DNA of 64,000 bases from the NCBI RefSeq assembly GCF_900112195.1, contig NZ_FOKR01000005.1:1-64000 (forward strand), written 5' to 3'. This document shows positions 32,850-41,503 of the stretch, in pieces. A program made the translations under genes and the position numbers. Source of the stretch: Butyrivibrio sp. YAB3001. GTDB lineage: Bacteria > Bacillota > Clostridia > Lachnospirales > Lachnospiraceae. The notes under the pieces are model-generated. The model saw nothing but the letters and a program-made list of their open reading frames with translations, did no database searches and was not told the origin of the DNA. Each line of letters starts with the position of its first letter. The stretch's first letter is position 1.

Positions 32850-33578
32850 TCATGTCCGATCTTGTCCGGACAGCCATTGCTCCATCTCCCAAGTATGATC
32901 CATCTGAGCAATCAATTTATCATATAGTCTTCGCCCTTCGTCCATTTCTTCAAGCCAGTATTTCCTGGCTGTTTCCGTTCCACAGATCCGGTCTTTGGAA
33001 GAAACGGCAAGTGACAAACGGTTTTCTGCGACTTTTTTCAGATCGGCTGCTGTCAGTTCCCCTATATCCCGCCTTGCATTCATGATCATACGCATCTCAT
33101 CGTATCGGTCCAGATCATCCGCATCCCACACGGAGAGTTCAAACGGCGATGCGTTTTTGAAAAGCTCCGGATTTTCGGTCGGACTGTTTTCAGCATGAAG
33201 AACGATGGCCACACCGATCTTTTTCACCGTTTCGCTTTTCATTCCCATGGCCTCCAGATATTCCTCCGCTATAAAGCGCGAATAGTGATGATGCGCACCA
33301 TAATTGCCATTCTTCCAGCTCTCAACGTATCCGATGTCATGCAGCAGGCAGGCAATCACAAGCGGCACCGGATTCCACCCTTCACCTTCAGCTATTTTCT
33401 TTCCCCACAGTGCCACCCGGAGTGAGTGCTCCAGACGATACAGTTTATCTTCGCGTCCGGGCTCCGGATGAAATGCATCTTTTACAAATTCATATGTGAG
33501 TTTCATCAGATTCTCATTTTTGCGCTCATGGTATTTGTCGATCAGTTGTCTCATCTCTTCAGTTACAAAATGTTCCAT
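32850..33578 (-). CDS. HD-domain phosphohydrolase-like protein
   Basis: This protein of 242 residues has an HD metal site: H in RLEHSLRVALWG near residue 49, HD in CLLHDIGYVESW near 79, H in a GAHHHYSRFIAE segment, H in VLHAENSP and D in WDADDLDRYDEM. All expected metal ligands are present, so phosphohydrolase activity is likely, though the substrate is unknown. The second ATG (33576-33578) is chosen because GGAAG lies seven bases before it; the first lies too close. It is transcribed with the ANT(6)-like gene, a pairing I do not recognise as standard. Confidence 0.75.
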   Translation of the reverse strand: MEHFVTEEMRQLIDKYHERKNENLMKLTYEFVKDAFHPEPGREDKLYRLEHSLRVALWGKKIAEGEGWNPVPLVIACLLHDIGYVESWKNGNYGAHHHYSRFIAEEYLEAMGMKSETVKKIGVAIVLHAENSPTENPELFKNASPFELSVWDADDLDRYDEMRMIMNARRDIGELTAADLKKVAENRLSLAVSSKDRICGTETARKYWLEEMDEGRRLYDKLIAQMDHTWEMEQWLSGQDRT

Positions 33579-33633
33579 AATCATACTTCCTTAATCTTCT
33601 TCTCTCTTTTGGTCACAAAATACAGTAGCTGCT

Positions 33634-33792
33634 TCATTCTTTACACAGTTCCATATAAGCATATACTGTCAGGGCATCATGTATCAGACTGCGATATCTT
33701 TCATGAACATGGATCAGTGCCCATTCGCCGCCCTCTTTCTTGGAAAGGACAAGCCCGTCCGTAATATATGCAAGCACTCTTGCCAACAAAAC
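33634..33792 (-). pseudogene. C-terminal remnant of an AadA-type adenylyltransferase
   Basis: On the minus strand an open frame without a start reads VLLARVLAYITDGLVLSKKE, GGEWALIHVHERYRSLIHDA, LTVYAYMELCKE and stops at 33634-33636. The SKKEGGEWAL...RYRSLIHDAL pattern is the C-terminus of AadA/DUF4111 aminoglycoside adenylyltransferases. The first four-fifths of the gene are absent. It lies directly after the stop codon of the peptidase E-like gene, in the same frame, so a deletion has probably removed the front of the enzyme gene. Confidence 0.65.
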
Positions 33793-33795
33793 TGT

Positions 33796-34530
33796 TTATA
33801 ACCGTATCCATTTATCGTCCGTGCAGATTTGCTTCTGCTGTCCGTCCTTAATACTATACGCTTCACCGTAAAGCGTATCTGTTCCATTGTCTAGAACAAT
33901 GAAACTCCCGTTATTCAAAGCAATTATCTCATGTCCGATGCTGTCTGGGTAGGTAATATCCTCTATCAGTCTCATTCCATCAAGCATTTCATTCTTCAGC
34001 GCCTCGAAATGAGGAAAAATATTGATTTTAGTTATTCCAAGACCACTGATCCATCTCTGAAATTCAGGATCGATTGCCTCCCCCGGAAGTTCCGGGCCTG
34101 CATAAACCATTTCTGCACAGTTCATGGATCCGGCACTCCATGCGATCAGCAAACCGTCCCAAGCCTGCAACCGTTCTTTTAACCCTATAGTCTTCATAAA
34201 ACTGTTTTGTGTCGGTACATGTCCACCTGCCAGGATCAGCACATCCATTTCAGGAAGGCGCTCTATGATCTCTTTGTTTCGTCCGTCACACATCAATACT
34301 TCTGAAGCACTGAGATTGCTCAGAGAAAAAGCACCCTTCAAACAGAATAATACACTATCATTTTTATCATAATATTCAGGTGATCCGCTGATGATCATTA
34401 CCTTTGAATCATTTTTCCAAGCATCATTAATGGACTTTAATAATCCGTTGGTTTCCGGCAGTTTGGCTGGAAGTCTCTTGCCGTCTGTTTTTACCTGCCC
34501 ACCCAGTGAGCTTGTCAAGATCGCTTTCAT
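33796..34530 (-). CDS. Peptidase E-like (S51) / class 1 glutamine amidotransferase-fold protein
   Basis: This 244-residue protein has the S51 peptidase pattern: LILAGGHVPTQNSFMKTIGL before the nucleophile elbow LLIAWSAGSMNCAEMVY (Ser near residue 137), then a His in NIFPHFEALK near 180. S51 enzymes are dipeptidases of the alpha-aspartyl type. The start at 34528-34530 (MKAILTSSLGG) is favoured because GGAG lies 11 bases upstream; a GTG four codons earlier is the alternative. Its 3' end abuts an AadA remnant, and remnants of other genes lie upstream. Confidence 0.75.
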   Translation of the reverse strand: MKAILTSSLGGQVKTDGKRLPAKLPETNGLLKSINDAWKNDSKVMIISGSPEYYDKNDSVLFCLKGAFSLSNLSASEVLMCDGRNKEIIERLPEMDVLILAGGHVPTQNSFMKTIGLKERLQAWDGLLIAWSAGSMNCAEMVYAGPELPGEAIDPEFQRWISGLGITKINIFPHFEALKNEMLDGMRLIEDITYPDSIGHEIIALNNGSFIVLDNGTDTLYGEAYSIKDGQQKQICTDDKWIRL

Positions 34531-34597
34531 TGTTACCAGCACTCCATGTTCTTTTTCTGATTTTGTTTATTATTCGTCTGCAGTAATCACCTTTCTT

Positions 34598-35156
34598 CTA
34601 AACACCCGCTCGGTTCCAGGCGTATGTCATCATATCTATACCCCGCTCTCCATTTCGGATTTTCTTAACCTCCTCCGTACAGAATTTCATAGTTTCCTCA
34701 ATGAATTCATCGGACATTTCTTTAGTGAAAAAGAAAATGGGTTCTTCATCCATGGGCAGAAAATACGAACTCATATCCTGCATAAGCCTCTTTGTGTCAA
34801 AAGCACTGATCTGATTCAAAGCCTCGTCCTCAAATCTGTCAGGTACTATAAGATCATTCACCAATCCATACTTATTGATAACATATTGGTTTATTATCTC
34901 ATAGTCTTTATGTAATCGCTCCACATTTCCGGGAAGCACCGGATATTGCTTTCTTGCCGCAAGATCCGCAGATATTCGCCACCTTGACACCTTCAAAAGA
35001 TTCAAAGTAGTTTGCATACTGCTTCAGCATCTTCCTAGGGTTTTCTTTATCCTTTGATGCTCTTTCCTCCGGAGTCCCGGCGGTTCTTACCCAAAAGTCA
35101 TATGCATCAAACTCCCAGGCTTTCTTGTGCTGTTTACTGTAATCTTCCATACCCAT
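34598..35156 (-). pseudogene. Methyltransferase front joined to an unrelated tail
   Basis: The front frame (34908-35156) begins MGMEDYSKQHKKAWEFDAYD and runs through WVRTAGTPEERASKDKENPR to VKVANICGSCGKKAI, a class I SAM-dependent methyltransferase N-terminus that ends after the first SAM motif. A second frame (34598-35017) overlaps it and continues with LPGNVERLHKDYEIINQYVI and a tail ending GERGIDMMTYAWNRAGV, which I do not recognise and which does not read like the rest of a methyltransferase. Neither frame makes a complete enzyme. A deletion fusing two genes, with loss of frame, is the simplest reading. Confidence 0.55.
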
Positions 35157-35223
35157 TATCCTCCCGGCATTTTATATGGACATTTATCCGGACATTTGTC
35201 CGAATAACTACTTAATTTATGTT

Positions 35224-35301
35224 CTATCTTGCCCCGTTAGCCAGTATTGTTTTTCCGATACCACTGGCACCGGTAACAAATATATGATCCCGTTGTCTCA
35301 T
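35224..35301 (-). pseudogene. P-loop NTPase N-terminal fragment
   Basis: ATG at 35299-35301 opens a 25-residue frame, MRQRDHIFVTGASGIGKTIL and five more residues, ending at 35224. It contains a full Walker A motif (GASGIGKT) of a small nucleoside-kinase or topology-modulation-like ATPase, then stops. The remainder is absent. Confidence 0.5.
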
Positions 35302-35353
35302 AATCTTTTTATATCTCCGGTCTATCCCTCAAGTTGAATTACACCATTACCTG

Positions 35354-36154
35354 CTAAACTAGATATTCTTTAATCATAGCCTTTATTATATTAGAACTGA
35401 TGGCATGTTGAGAAGTCTCAAATGTCATAATCATATTTTTCCCCAGAAAATATCCACTTTGCTCATATGCCTCTATCTTAACTATATTCTTGTTTGCATA
35501 AGCTATGTTATCCATCATTCCAAAATGTTCCCAGATATATTCCTTTCTAGTTCGGATATTAAGGCATGTAAAATCTGGTCTTACTGCTCCCATGCCCTTA
35601 AGTGCAAGTGGGTATTCATACCTGTATGGAATGCCACTTTGTTCCAGCATATTGGCTATTATCAGCTCAGATTTTGATCTTACCCTTATTCCATTGTTTG
35701 AAAAAAACTCTGTAACACTTTCATTAATTCCCATCGGCTCGTAGATTTCTTTTTTCCAATTCTCAACATATATTACCAGAGGTTCAATGATCGGTGTAAC
35801 AAGCTTTTTCCTTGCATCTGCCATGCCCATATACACATTTTCAAGTGACTTTATATCATAGAGCTTTAAAAACTCCCAAATATCATTTCTGATTTTTACA
35901 AGTTTCTTTTTAAGTATCGTTTCATAATCTCGCTGTGCCACCTTCTTCAGCTTGTCCATTTCTTCGATTCTCGCATACTTCCGCTTTTGTTCGAGCTTGT
36001 CTACCCAGTAATACTGGTCTTTCCCGTTACTCTTACTTATTGCAATTCCACAATTGCTCAAGCTTTTTACCCTTAACGCATTCTTATCAATTTGGGTTAT
36101 TAGAGCATCTATCTCATGTATTTGTTTTTCCAATTCTTCCTTGTAATCCTGCAT
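35354..36154 (-). CDS. PD-(D/E)XK-type endonuclease-like protein behind a motif array
   Basis: This 266-residue protein has a helical, Lys/Glu-rich N-terminal half (residues 1-150) and a C-terminal nuclease-like half. The latter carries RVRSKSELIIANMLEQSGIP near 160, where the Glu is a candidate ligand, then YRYEYPL, VRPDFTCLNIRTRKEYIWEH and FGMMDN. The order E...PDF...E-H-F-G fits PD-(D/E)XK enzymes. ATG at 36152-36154 is favoured by AAAGGAG seven bases upstream; a TTG two codons earlier also fits. The gene is in a variable region, and the array of alternating TACGTG motifs lies directly upstream of its ribosome binding site. Function is unknown; defence or element maintenance are possible. 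Confidence 0.65.
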   Translation of the reverse strand: MQDYKEELEKQIHEIDALITQIDKNALRVKSLSNCGIAISKSNGKDQYYWVDKLEQKRKYARIEEMDKLKKVAQRDYETILKKKLVKIRNDIWEFLKLYDIKSLENVYMGMADARKKLVTPIIEPLVIYVENWKKEIYEPMGINESVTEFFSNNGIRVRSKSELIIANMLEQSGIPYRYEYPLALKGMGAVRPDFTCLNIRTRKEYIWEHFGMMDNIAYANKNIVKIEAYEQSGYFLGKNMIMTFETSQHAISSNIIKAMIKEYLV

Positions 36155-36176
36155 CACCAAACTCCTTTTTCAGTTC

Positions 36177-36406
36177 TACGTGCCCCCGCTTTATCTTTTG
36201 ACTGTTATCACGTAGTGCCGCAATGATACATCAGGCATTCTACGTGATATGCTCTTGTAAACAAGCCTCTCATCACGTAAATTATCCAGATATCTACCTA
36301 TTTCTACGTGAACCACGAGAATCAAGAGCAACATCTCACGTAGATGCCATAAATATCATGCATGTCACTACGGGAATAGCAGCTCAAAAAAACTACTTCC
36401 CACGTA
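36177..36406. repeat. Array of eight alternating TACGTG/CACGTA motifs at 32-bp spacing
   Basis: TACGTG or its complement occurs at 36177, 36209, 36241, 36274, 36305, 36337 and 36401, with a one-base variant TACGGG at 36369. Orientation alternates strictly. Centre-to-centre distances are 32, 32, 33, 31, 32, 32 and 32 bp, about three helical turns. The wider consensus is TTCTACGTGA. The intervening 26 bases are unrelated in sequence. Adjacent motifs are inverted repeats; the best pair (36207-36248) has a 10-bp stem extended by TGCC/GGCA. The array covers the 5' flank of the nuclease-like gene and ends about 280 bases before guaA. Confidence 0.85.
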
Positions 36407-36688
36407 AGCCGTCTCCTTTTGCCCCTTCTTTATCTATTATTTTGGGATTTACCAAGCTGTCCCAGAAAGAACAGCCATTTCAAAACGAACTTTGAAAAGA
36501 ACTATCTTGAAATACAAGTGACAATATATAACAACACAGAAAAAAAGTAAAGAGATTTCTAACCGTATTGATTCCCATACGGTTATGCCTTAAGGATTAG
36601 ACTCTGACGAATTCAGCCAGTATAACAACATAGCCCTAGAAGTCGCATATATGCGCTTCCAGGGCCCAATGCAATAACACTCGTTATA
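36407..36688. other. Spacer between the array and guaA
   Basis: No gene is supported. A hairpin AACCGTAT/ATACGGTT lies at 36561-36584. An imperfect stem from 36633 to 36665 (GCCCTAGAAG...CTTCCAGGGC) follows the guaA stop and may end its transcript, although its T tract is poor. Confidence 0.5.
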
Positions 36689-38239
36689 TTATTCCAATTC
36701 CACGGTTCCCGGCGGCTTGGAAGTAAGATCATACATTACGCGGTTTACGCCTTTAACCTCATTTATGATACGGCTCATTACTTTTTGAAGAACGGCAAAG
36801 GGTATTTCTGAAGCTTCTGCAGTCATGAAATCTATGGTTTCAACTGCTCTAAGAACAACAGCATAATCATATGTACGCTCATCACCCATAACACCGACTG
36901 ATCTCATATTGGAAAGAGCTGCAAAATACTGATCAGGAAGTTTCTCAAGACCTGCTGCGGCAAGTTCTTCACGATAAATATAATCTGCATCCTGAACTAT
37001 TCTGACTTTTTCAGCAGTAACTTCACCGATAATTCTGATTCCAAGTCCTGGACCTGGGAATGGCTGACGATAAACAAGATATTCCGGAAGCCCAAGTTCC
37101 AGACCTGCTTTTCTGACCTCATCCTTGAACAAAAGACGAAGCGGCTCAATTATTTCTTTAAAATCAACATAATCAGGAAGACCGCCAACATTGTGATGTG
37201 ACTTGATAACAACTGATTCACCGCCAAGGCCTGACTCAACAACGTCAGGATAAATTGTTCCCTGCGCAAGGAAATCCACAGCACCTATCTTCTTAGCTTC
37301 TTCTTCAAAGACACGGATGAATTCTTCACCAATTATTTTACGCTTGCGCTCAGGTTCTTCAACGCCCTTGAGTTTCGCATAATATCTCTCCGCAGCATTT
37401 ACTCTGACAAAATTGATATCAAAATTTCCGTCAGGGCCAAATACACCCTCAACCTCATCACCTTCATTTTTCCTAAGAAGGCCGTGATCAACAAATACGC
37501 ATGTAAGCTGCTTTCCAATAGCCTTAGCCAAAAGAGCTGCCAAAACAGAGGAATCTACACCTCCGGAAAGAGCAAGGAGAACTTTTCCGTTTCCGACTTT
37601 TTCTCTTATTTCCTTAATAGTATTCTCAACAAAAGAATCCATTCTCCAGGAACCTTCTGTCTCACAGATGTTCCTTACAAAATTGTGAAGGATTTCTTTT
37701 CCCTTAACTGTATGAAGCACTTCAGGATGGAACTGAATAGCATATAATTTCTTGTCCTCGCATGCAGCTGCCGCAACAGGACAATCCGCAGTATGCGCGA
37801 TAATTTCAAATCCCGGAGCAGTCTTACTGATATAATCAAAATGACTCATCCACACAATTGTGTTATCGCCGATTCCTGCAAAAAGAGACTCCTTTGCTCC
37901 ATCGATGAGAGTCTGCGTCTTGCCATATTCACGTACAGGCGCCTTCTCAACCTTTCCACCAAGCACATGCATCATAAGCTGTGCGCCGTAGCAAAGTCCC
38001 AAAACCGGAATACCAAGCTCAAACAATTCCTTAGTGTAAGTCGGCGCACCATCTTCATAACAGGAATTAGGTCCACCTGTCAAAATAATTCCCTTTGGAG
38101 CCATTTTTTTGATTTCATCAATTGGTGTCCGATAAGAATATATTTCGCAATAAACATTGCATTCTCTGACTCTGCGCGCCACAAGCTGGTTATATTGACC
38201 GCCGAAATCTATTACGATTACTTTCTCTTTTGCTGCCAT
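36689..38239 (-). CDS. guaA: GMP synthase (glutamine-hydrolysing)
   Basis: This 516-residue enzyme converts XMP to GMP. The glutaminase domain (residues 1-190) has the nucleophile Cys in GLCYGAQLM near 82 and the HPE motif in IQFHPEVLH near 168. The ATP-pyrophosphatase domain has the P-loop [15 protein letters not shown] near 223. The C-terminal dimerisation domain ends KPPGTVELE, close to the usual PPGTIEWE. The gene is complete. The 3' end of guaA is a well-known insertion site for integrative elements, and an accessory region lies directly after it here. An inverted-repeat element (38268-38342) lies about 30 bases upstream of the start. Confidence 0.97.
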   Translation of the reverse strand: MAAKEKVIVIDFGGQYNQLVARRVRECNVYCEIYSYRTPIDEIKKMAPKGIILTGGPNSCYEDGAPTYTKELFELGIPVLGLCYGAQLMMHVLGGKVEKAPVREYGKTQTLIDGAKESLFAGIGDNTIVWMSHFDYISKTAPGFEIIAHTADCPVAAAACEDKKLYAIQFHPEVLHTVKGKEILHNFVRNICETEGSWRMDSFVENTIKEIREKVGNGKVLLALSGGVDSSVLAALLAKAIGKQLTCVFVDHGLLRKNEGDEVEGVFGPDGNFDINFVRVNAAERYYAKLKGVEEPERKRKIIGEEFIRVFEEEAKKIGAVDFLAQGTIYPDVVESGLGGESVVIKSHHNVGGLPDYVDFKEIIEPLRLLFKDEVRKAGLELGLPEYLVYRQPFPGPGLGIRIIGEVTAEKVRIVQDADYIYREELAAAGLEKLPDQYFAALSNMRSVGVMGDERTYDYAVVLRAVETIDFMTAEASEIPFAVLQKVMSRIINEVKGVNRVMYDLTSKPPGTVELE

Positions 38240-38267
38240 TCGTCCTCCTAAGTCTTTTGATATCTAT

Positions 38268-38342
38268 TGTTACTGTCTCATAGTGAATCATGTTCTCACA
38301 AAATGCGCTGCTTAGAGTGCGTTTTGTATCTGAACAGTAACA
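38268..38342. repeat. 75-bp imperfect palindrome of the TGTTACTGT family
   Basis: TGTTACTGT (38268-38276) and ACAGTAACA (38334-38342) form the ends. Inside, ACAAAATGCGC faces GCGTTTTGT. The right half matches the short copy at 20821-20857. It lies upstream of guaA. Confidence 0.65.
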
Positions 38343-38423
38343 TTTCATATTAACTTACATCATTTTCATATATCACACAAAAACTTTCAAGAAAAATCAC
38401 ACATTATTTTATTAAAACAAAAC

Positions 38424-39773
38424 TTAAGATATAAATCTTCTTACGGTAATAATAGATCTGTAAGTAGCCGGACTATACTTAATTCCGGTCTTCTGTGTAC
38501 TGGCATGAACTATCTGTCCTCCGCCAATATATATGCCAACATGTCCGCCGTAATATATCACATCTCCCGGCTGAGCATCAGCATAAGAAACTTCCTGTCC
38601 ATATGCTCCCTGCGCCCATGAAGTTCTGGGAACAGAAACTCCGAAAGCCTTATAGACTGACTGTACGAACCCGGAACAGTCCGCTCCATTTGTAAGGCTT
38701 GTCCCACCGGCAACATAAGGATATCCAACAAACTGGCAGGCATAATTTGCTACATTCTGCCCGGAAAGACTCCCCGGTGCGGAAATTGTCTTGGAACTGT
38801 TGGAAGTTTTCTCTGACTTAGAATTATTTGAATTTGATGAAGCATAAGCCGTCTCTGCCGAAGCCTCACTATTCTTTGCAGCTTCCTCTGCTGCAAGTCG
38901 CGCTGCCTCTTCCTCTGCCGCTTTTGCAACTTCTACAGCCTTTTTTGCTTCATCTACCTCTTTTTGTTTAGCAACAATCTGTTTCTGCAAAGTTGCAATT
39001 CCAGACTGCTGACTCTTTATCTGTGCAGTATAAACTGCTGCATTCTGCTTTGCTTTGGCTATCTTGACATCATAGTCTTCATACTTTTTCTTGTAATCAG
39101 CCAGAAGCTCTTCCATATATTTCTGTTCTTCTTCAAGTTCGTACTGTGAAGTTTCAAGTTCCGACTTCTCAGCAGCAAGCTGTTCTCCATATTCCTGAGC
39201 CGTTTCTTTCGCAGAAACATACTCCGCAAGCTTTGTTCTGTCATACTCAAACAGATTCTCTACATAAAGAACCTTATTGAGCGCATCTGCATAACTCGAA
39301 GCAGTAAGCAGTATATGCACATATGCCATTTCGCCCTTTTCATACATATACTTTACTCGCTGAACCATAGCACTATATAAAGTCTCTTCGTTCTGCTTGG
39401 CTACATCATATTCAGCCTGTGTCTTCTCTATCAATATCTCTTTGTCTGCAATATCTTCTTTTATCAGCTCTATATCTGACATAAGACCAACAAGTTCAGA
39501 TGATGTCTCGTCAATTGCCTCCTGAGTTTCACCCTGCGCATCAGAATAATCACTTATCTGCTCATTCGCATTATCAAGCTTATTCTGACTATCCTTGCTC
39601 TGTTTCTCAAGGTCCTTTTTTTGCTTCTCCAGTACTTTTTCTTCCTGCTCAAGCTTCTTCTGATTTTCCTGAAGTGTCTCACTGTTAGTCGCCAAAACCA
39701 CAAGCTGACTGTTAAAGCCCAAACTAATTGCCAGGGACATAGCTATTACTGCAAAAAAATATCTTTTTTTCAT
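38424..39773 (-). CDS. Secreted NlpC/P60 peptidoglycan hydrolase with coiled coil
   Basis: This 449-residue protein has a signal peptide (MKKRYFFAVIAMSLAISLGF, cut probably after LAT), a long coiled-coil region (about 32-290), a Ser/Asn-rich linker and a C-terminal NlpC/P60 endopeptidase domain of about 115 residues. The catalytic Cys is in NGADCSGFVQSVYKAFGV, the His in GGHVGIYIGGG and the third polar residue in IVHAS. The layout is that of CwlO/PcsB-type D,L-endopeptidases, which open the wall during growth and are activated through the coiled coil, commonly by FtsEX. The gene stands alone. Confidence 0.92.
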   Translation of the reverse strand: MKKRYFFAVIAMSLAISLGFNSQLVVLATNSETLQENQKKLEQEEKVLEKQKKDLEKQSKDSQNKLDNANEQISDYSDAQGETQEAIDETSSELVGLMSDIELIKEDIADKEILIEKTQAEYDVAKQNEETLYSAMVQRVKYMYEKGEMAYVHILLTASSYADALNKVLYVENLFEYDRTKLAEYVSAKETAQEYGEQLAAEKSELETSQYELEEEQKYMEELLADYKKKYEDYDVKIAKAKQNAAVYTAQIKSQQSGIATLQKQIVAKQKEVDEAKKAVEVAKAAEEEAARLAAEEAAKNSEASAETAYASSNSNNSKSEKTSNSSKTISAPGSLSGQNVANYACQFVGYPYVAGGTSLTNGADCSGFVQSVYKAFGVSVPRTSWAQGAYGQEVSYADAQPGDVIYYGGHVGIYIGGGQIVHASTQKTGIKYSPATYRSIITVRRFIS

Positions 39774-39850
39774 ACCATCCCCCTATCAGCATTTTCCAAC
39801 GAAAGCTTTTTGCTTTCATCTATAATTCTATTACATCATATTTATCGTAT

Positions 39851-40016
39851 CTAGTGTAGTTGTTTTTATATTTCTCGACTATATTGCTTAGATAAAATCT
39901 AAATTCTGCAAGGCAGAAGAAGGCGTCGATGGGGGTCCATCGACAACTGATGACAACGCAGCAGATTTAAATTTTAGCAAGCATATAGTCGAGTTAATAT
40001 AAAACAGCTACACTAG
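39851..40016. mobile_element. MITE-like 166-bp element with long terminal inverted repeats
   Basis: The left 57 bases, starting CTAGTGTAGTTGTTTT, and the complement of the right 56 bases, starting CTAGTGTAGCTGTTTT, agree at most positions (for example CTCGACTATAT in both). The centre has its own hairpin, GTCGATGG/CCATCGAC. No reading frame lies inside. It sits between the NlpC/P60 gene and the asnS terminator. Confidence 0.7.
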
Positions 40017-40032
40017 TCTTCTACCCAAAAAA

Positions 40033-40072
40033 ATCAGATAAACCTCCATAAAACCATAGAAGTTTATCTGAT
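40033..40072 (-). terminator. Terminator of asnS
   Basis: ATCAGATAAAC pairs with GTTTATCTGAT (40062-40072), and on the minus strand TTTTTTT follows. Confidence 0.85.
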
Positions 40073-40093
40073 CAATAATCTTATGAATAAGCC

Positions 40094-41485
40094 TTAAAGC
40101 TCACAATTTCCTACTGTTCTTGGGAACGATTCTACGTCTCTGATGTTGCCCATTCCTGTAAGATACATTACGCATCTCTCAAATCCAAGTCCAAATCCTG
40201 CATGACGAACACTTCCGTATCTGCGAAGATCAAGATAGAACTGGTAATCATCCTTCTTCATTCCAAGTTCATCCATACGCTTCTCGAGAATCTCAAGGTC
40301 ATCTTCTCTCTGGCTTCCACCGATGATCTCACCAATTCCAGGAACAAGACAATCAGCTGCAGCTACTGTCTTTCCATCTGGATTAAGCTTCATATAAAAT
40401 GCCTTGATATCCTTAGGATAGTCTGTTACAAATACAGGCTTCTTGAATACTTCTTCCGTAAGATATCTCTCGTGCTCTGTCTGGAGATCACATCCCCATG
40501 AAACTTTGTAATCAAACTTATCATTATGCTTGGAAAGAATATCAATTGCTTCTGTATATGTGATACGTCCAAACTCATTGTTAACAACGTTGTTAAGTCT
40601 TTCTATAAGTCCCTTATCAACAAACTGGTTAAAGAACTCCATCTCTTCAGGACAATGCTCAAGAACATAGCTGATAACATACTTAAGCATAGCTTCTGCT
40701 GTATCGCAGTCATCCTTAAGATCTGCAAAACACATTTCAGGTTCGATCATCCAGAACTCAGCTGCATGTCTTGTTGTATTTGAATTCTCTGCACGGAATG
40801 TAGGTCCAAAAGTATAAACATTCTTGAAAGCAAATGCATATGTCTCAACGTTAAGCTGTCCGCTAACTGTAAGGTTTACAGGCTTACCAAAGAAATCCTT
40901 TGTGTAATCAACTTCACCCTCTTCTGTCTTAGGAACATTGTTAAGGTCAAGTGTTGTAACCTGGAACATCTCTCCGGCACCTTCACAGTCACTTCCTGTG
41001 ATAAGAGGTGTGTGAACATATACAAAGTCTCTGTTCTGGAAAAATGAGTGAATAGCATATGCAGCAACAGAACGAACTCTGAAAACAGCCTCAAAAGTAT
41101 TAGTTCTTGCTCTAAGATGTGGAATAGTTCTCAAATATTCAAGTGTATGTCTCTTTGGCTGAAGAGGATAATCCGGTGTGGAAACACCCTCAATCTCAAC
41201 AGTATCTGCCTGCATCTCAAATGGCTGCTTGGCATCAGGTGTAGCAACAATTGTACCTGTTACTATTACTGCTGCGCCTACATTCAATTTACTGATCTCT
41301 GCAAAATTTGAAAGTGCATCAGTATAAACAACCTGAAGAGGTTTGAAAAATGAACCATCATTCAACATAATAAAACCGATGGTCTTGGAATCACGGATAT
41401 TTCTTATCCATCCTCCAACGCTTACTTTTTTACCTGTGTACTCATCCTGTTTGGTAAATAACTCTCTGATATCTGTCAGTTCCAT
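40094..41485 (-). CDS. asnS: Asparaginyl-tRNA synthetase
   Basis: This 463-residue class IIb synthetase charges tRNA-Asn. It has an N-terminal OB-fold ([19 protein letters not shown]), motif 1 around [17 protein letters not shown], motif 2 around [20 protein letters not shown], and motif 3 [20 protein letters not shown]. The end, [11 protein letters not shown], matches the family. The start used is the ATG at 41483-41485 behind GGAGGG; a GTG four codons upstream is the other possibility. It follows the trigger-factor-like lipoprotein gene after 18 bases. Confidence 0.95.
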   Translation of the reverse strand: MELTDIRELFTKQDEYTGKKVSVGGWIRNIRDSKTIGFIMLNDGSFFKPLQVVYTDALSNFAEISKLNVGAAVIVTGTIVATPDAKQPFEMQADTVEIEGVSTPDYPLQPKRHTLEYLRTIPHLRARTNTFEAVFRVRSVAAYAIHSFFQNRDFVYVHTPLITGSDCEGAGEMFQVTTLDLNNVPKTEEGEVDYTKDFFGKPVNLTVSGQLNVETYAFAFKNVYTFGPTFRAENSNTTRHAAEFWMIEPEMCFADLKDDCDTAEAMLKYVISYVLEHCPEEMEFFNQFVDKGLIERLNNVVNNEFGRITYTEAIDILSKHNDKFDYKVSWGCDLQTEHERYLTEEVFKKPVFVTDYPKDIKAFYMKLNPDGKTVAAADCLVPGIGEIIGGSQREDDLEILEKRMDELGMKKDDYQFYLDLRRYGSVRHAGFGLGFERCVMYLTGMGNIRDVESFPRTVGNCEL

Positions 41486-41503
41486 ATCACCCTCCACTAA
41501 ATA

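Noticed and set aside
36174-36410. CRISPR array
   Set aside because: The repeated motif is only about 8-10 bases long and alternates in orientation, whereas CRISPR repeats are longer and direct. No cas gene is present.
36223-36495. Ninety-residue reading frame within the motif array
   Set aside because: It has no ribosome binding site, follows the motifs rather than a codon pattern, and its product resembles nothing known.
36689-36720. Integrated element boundary at the guaA end
   Set aside because: No duplicated copy of the guaA 3' end was found in the window, so only a possible remnant is claimed.
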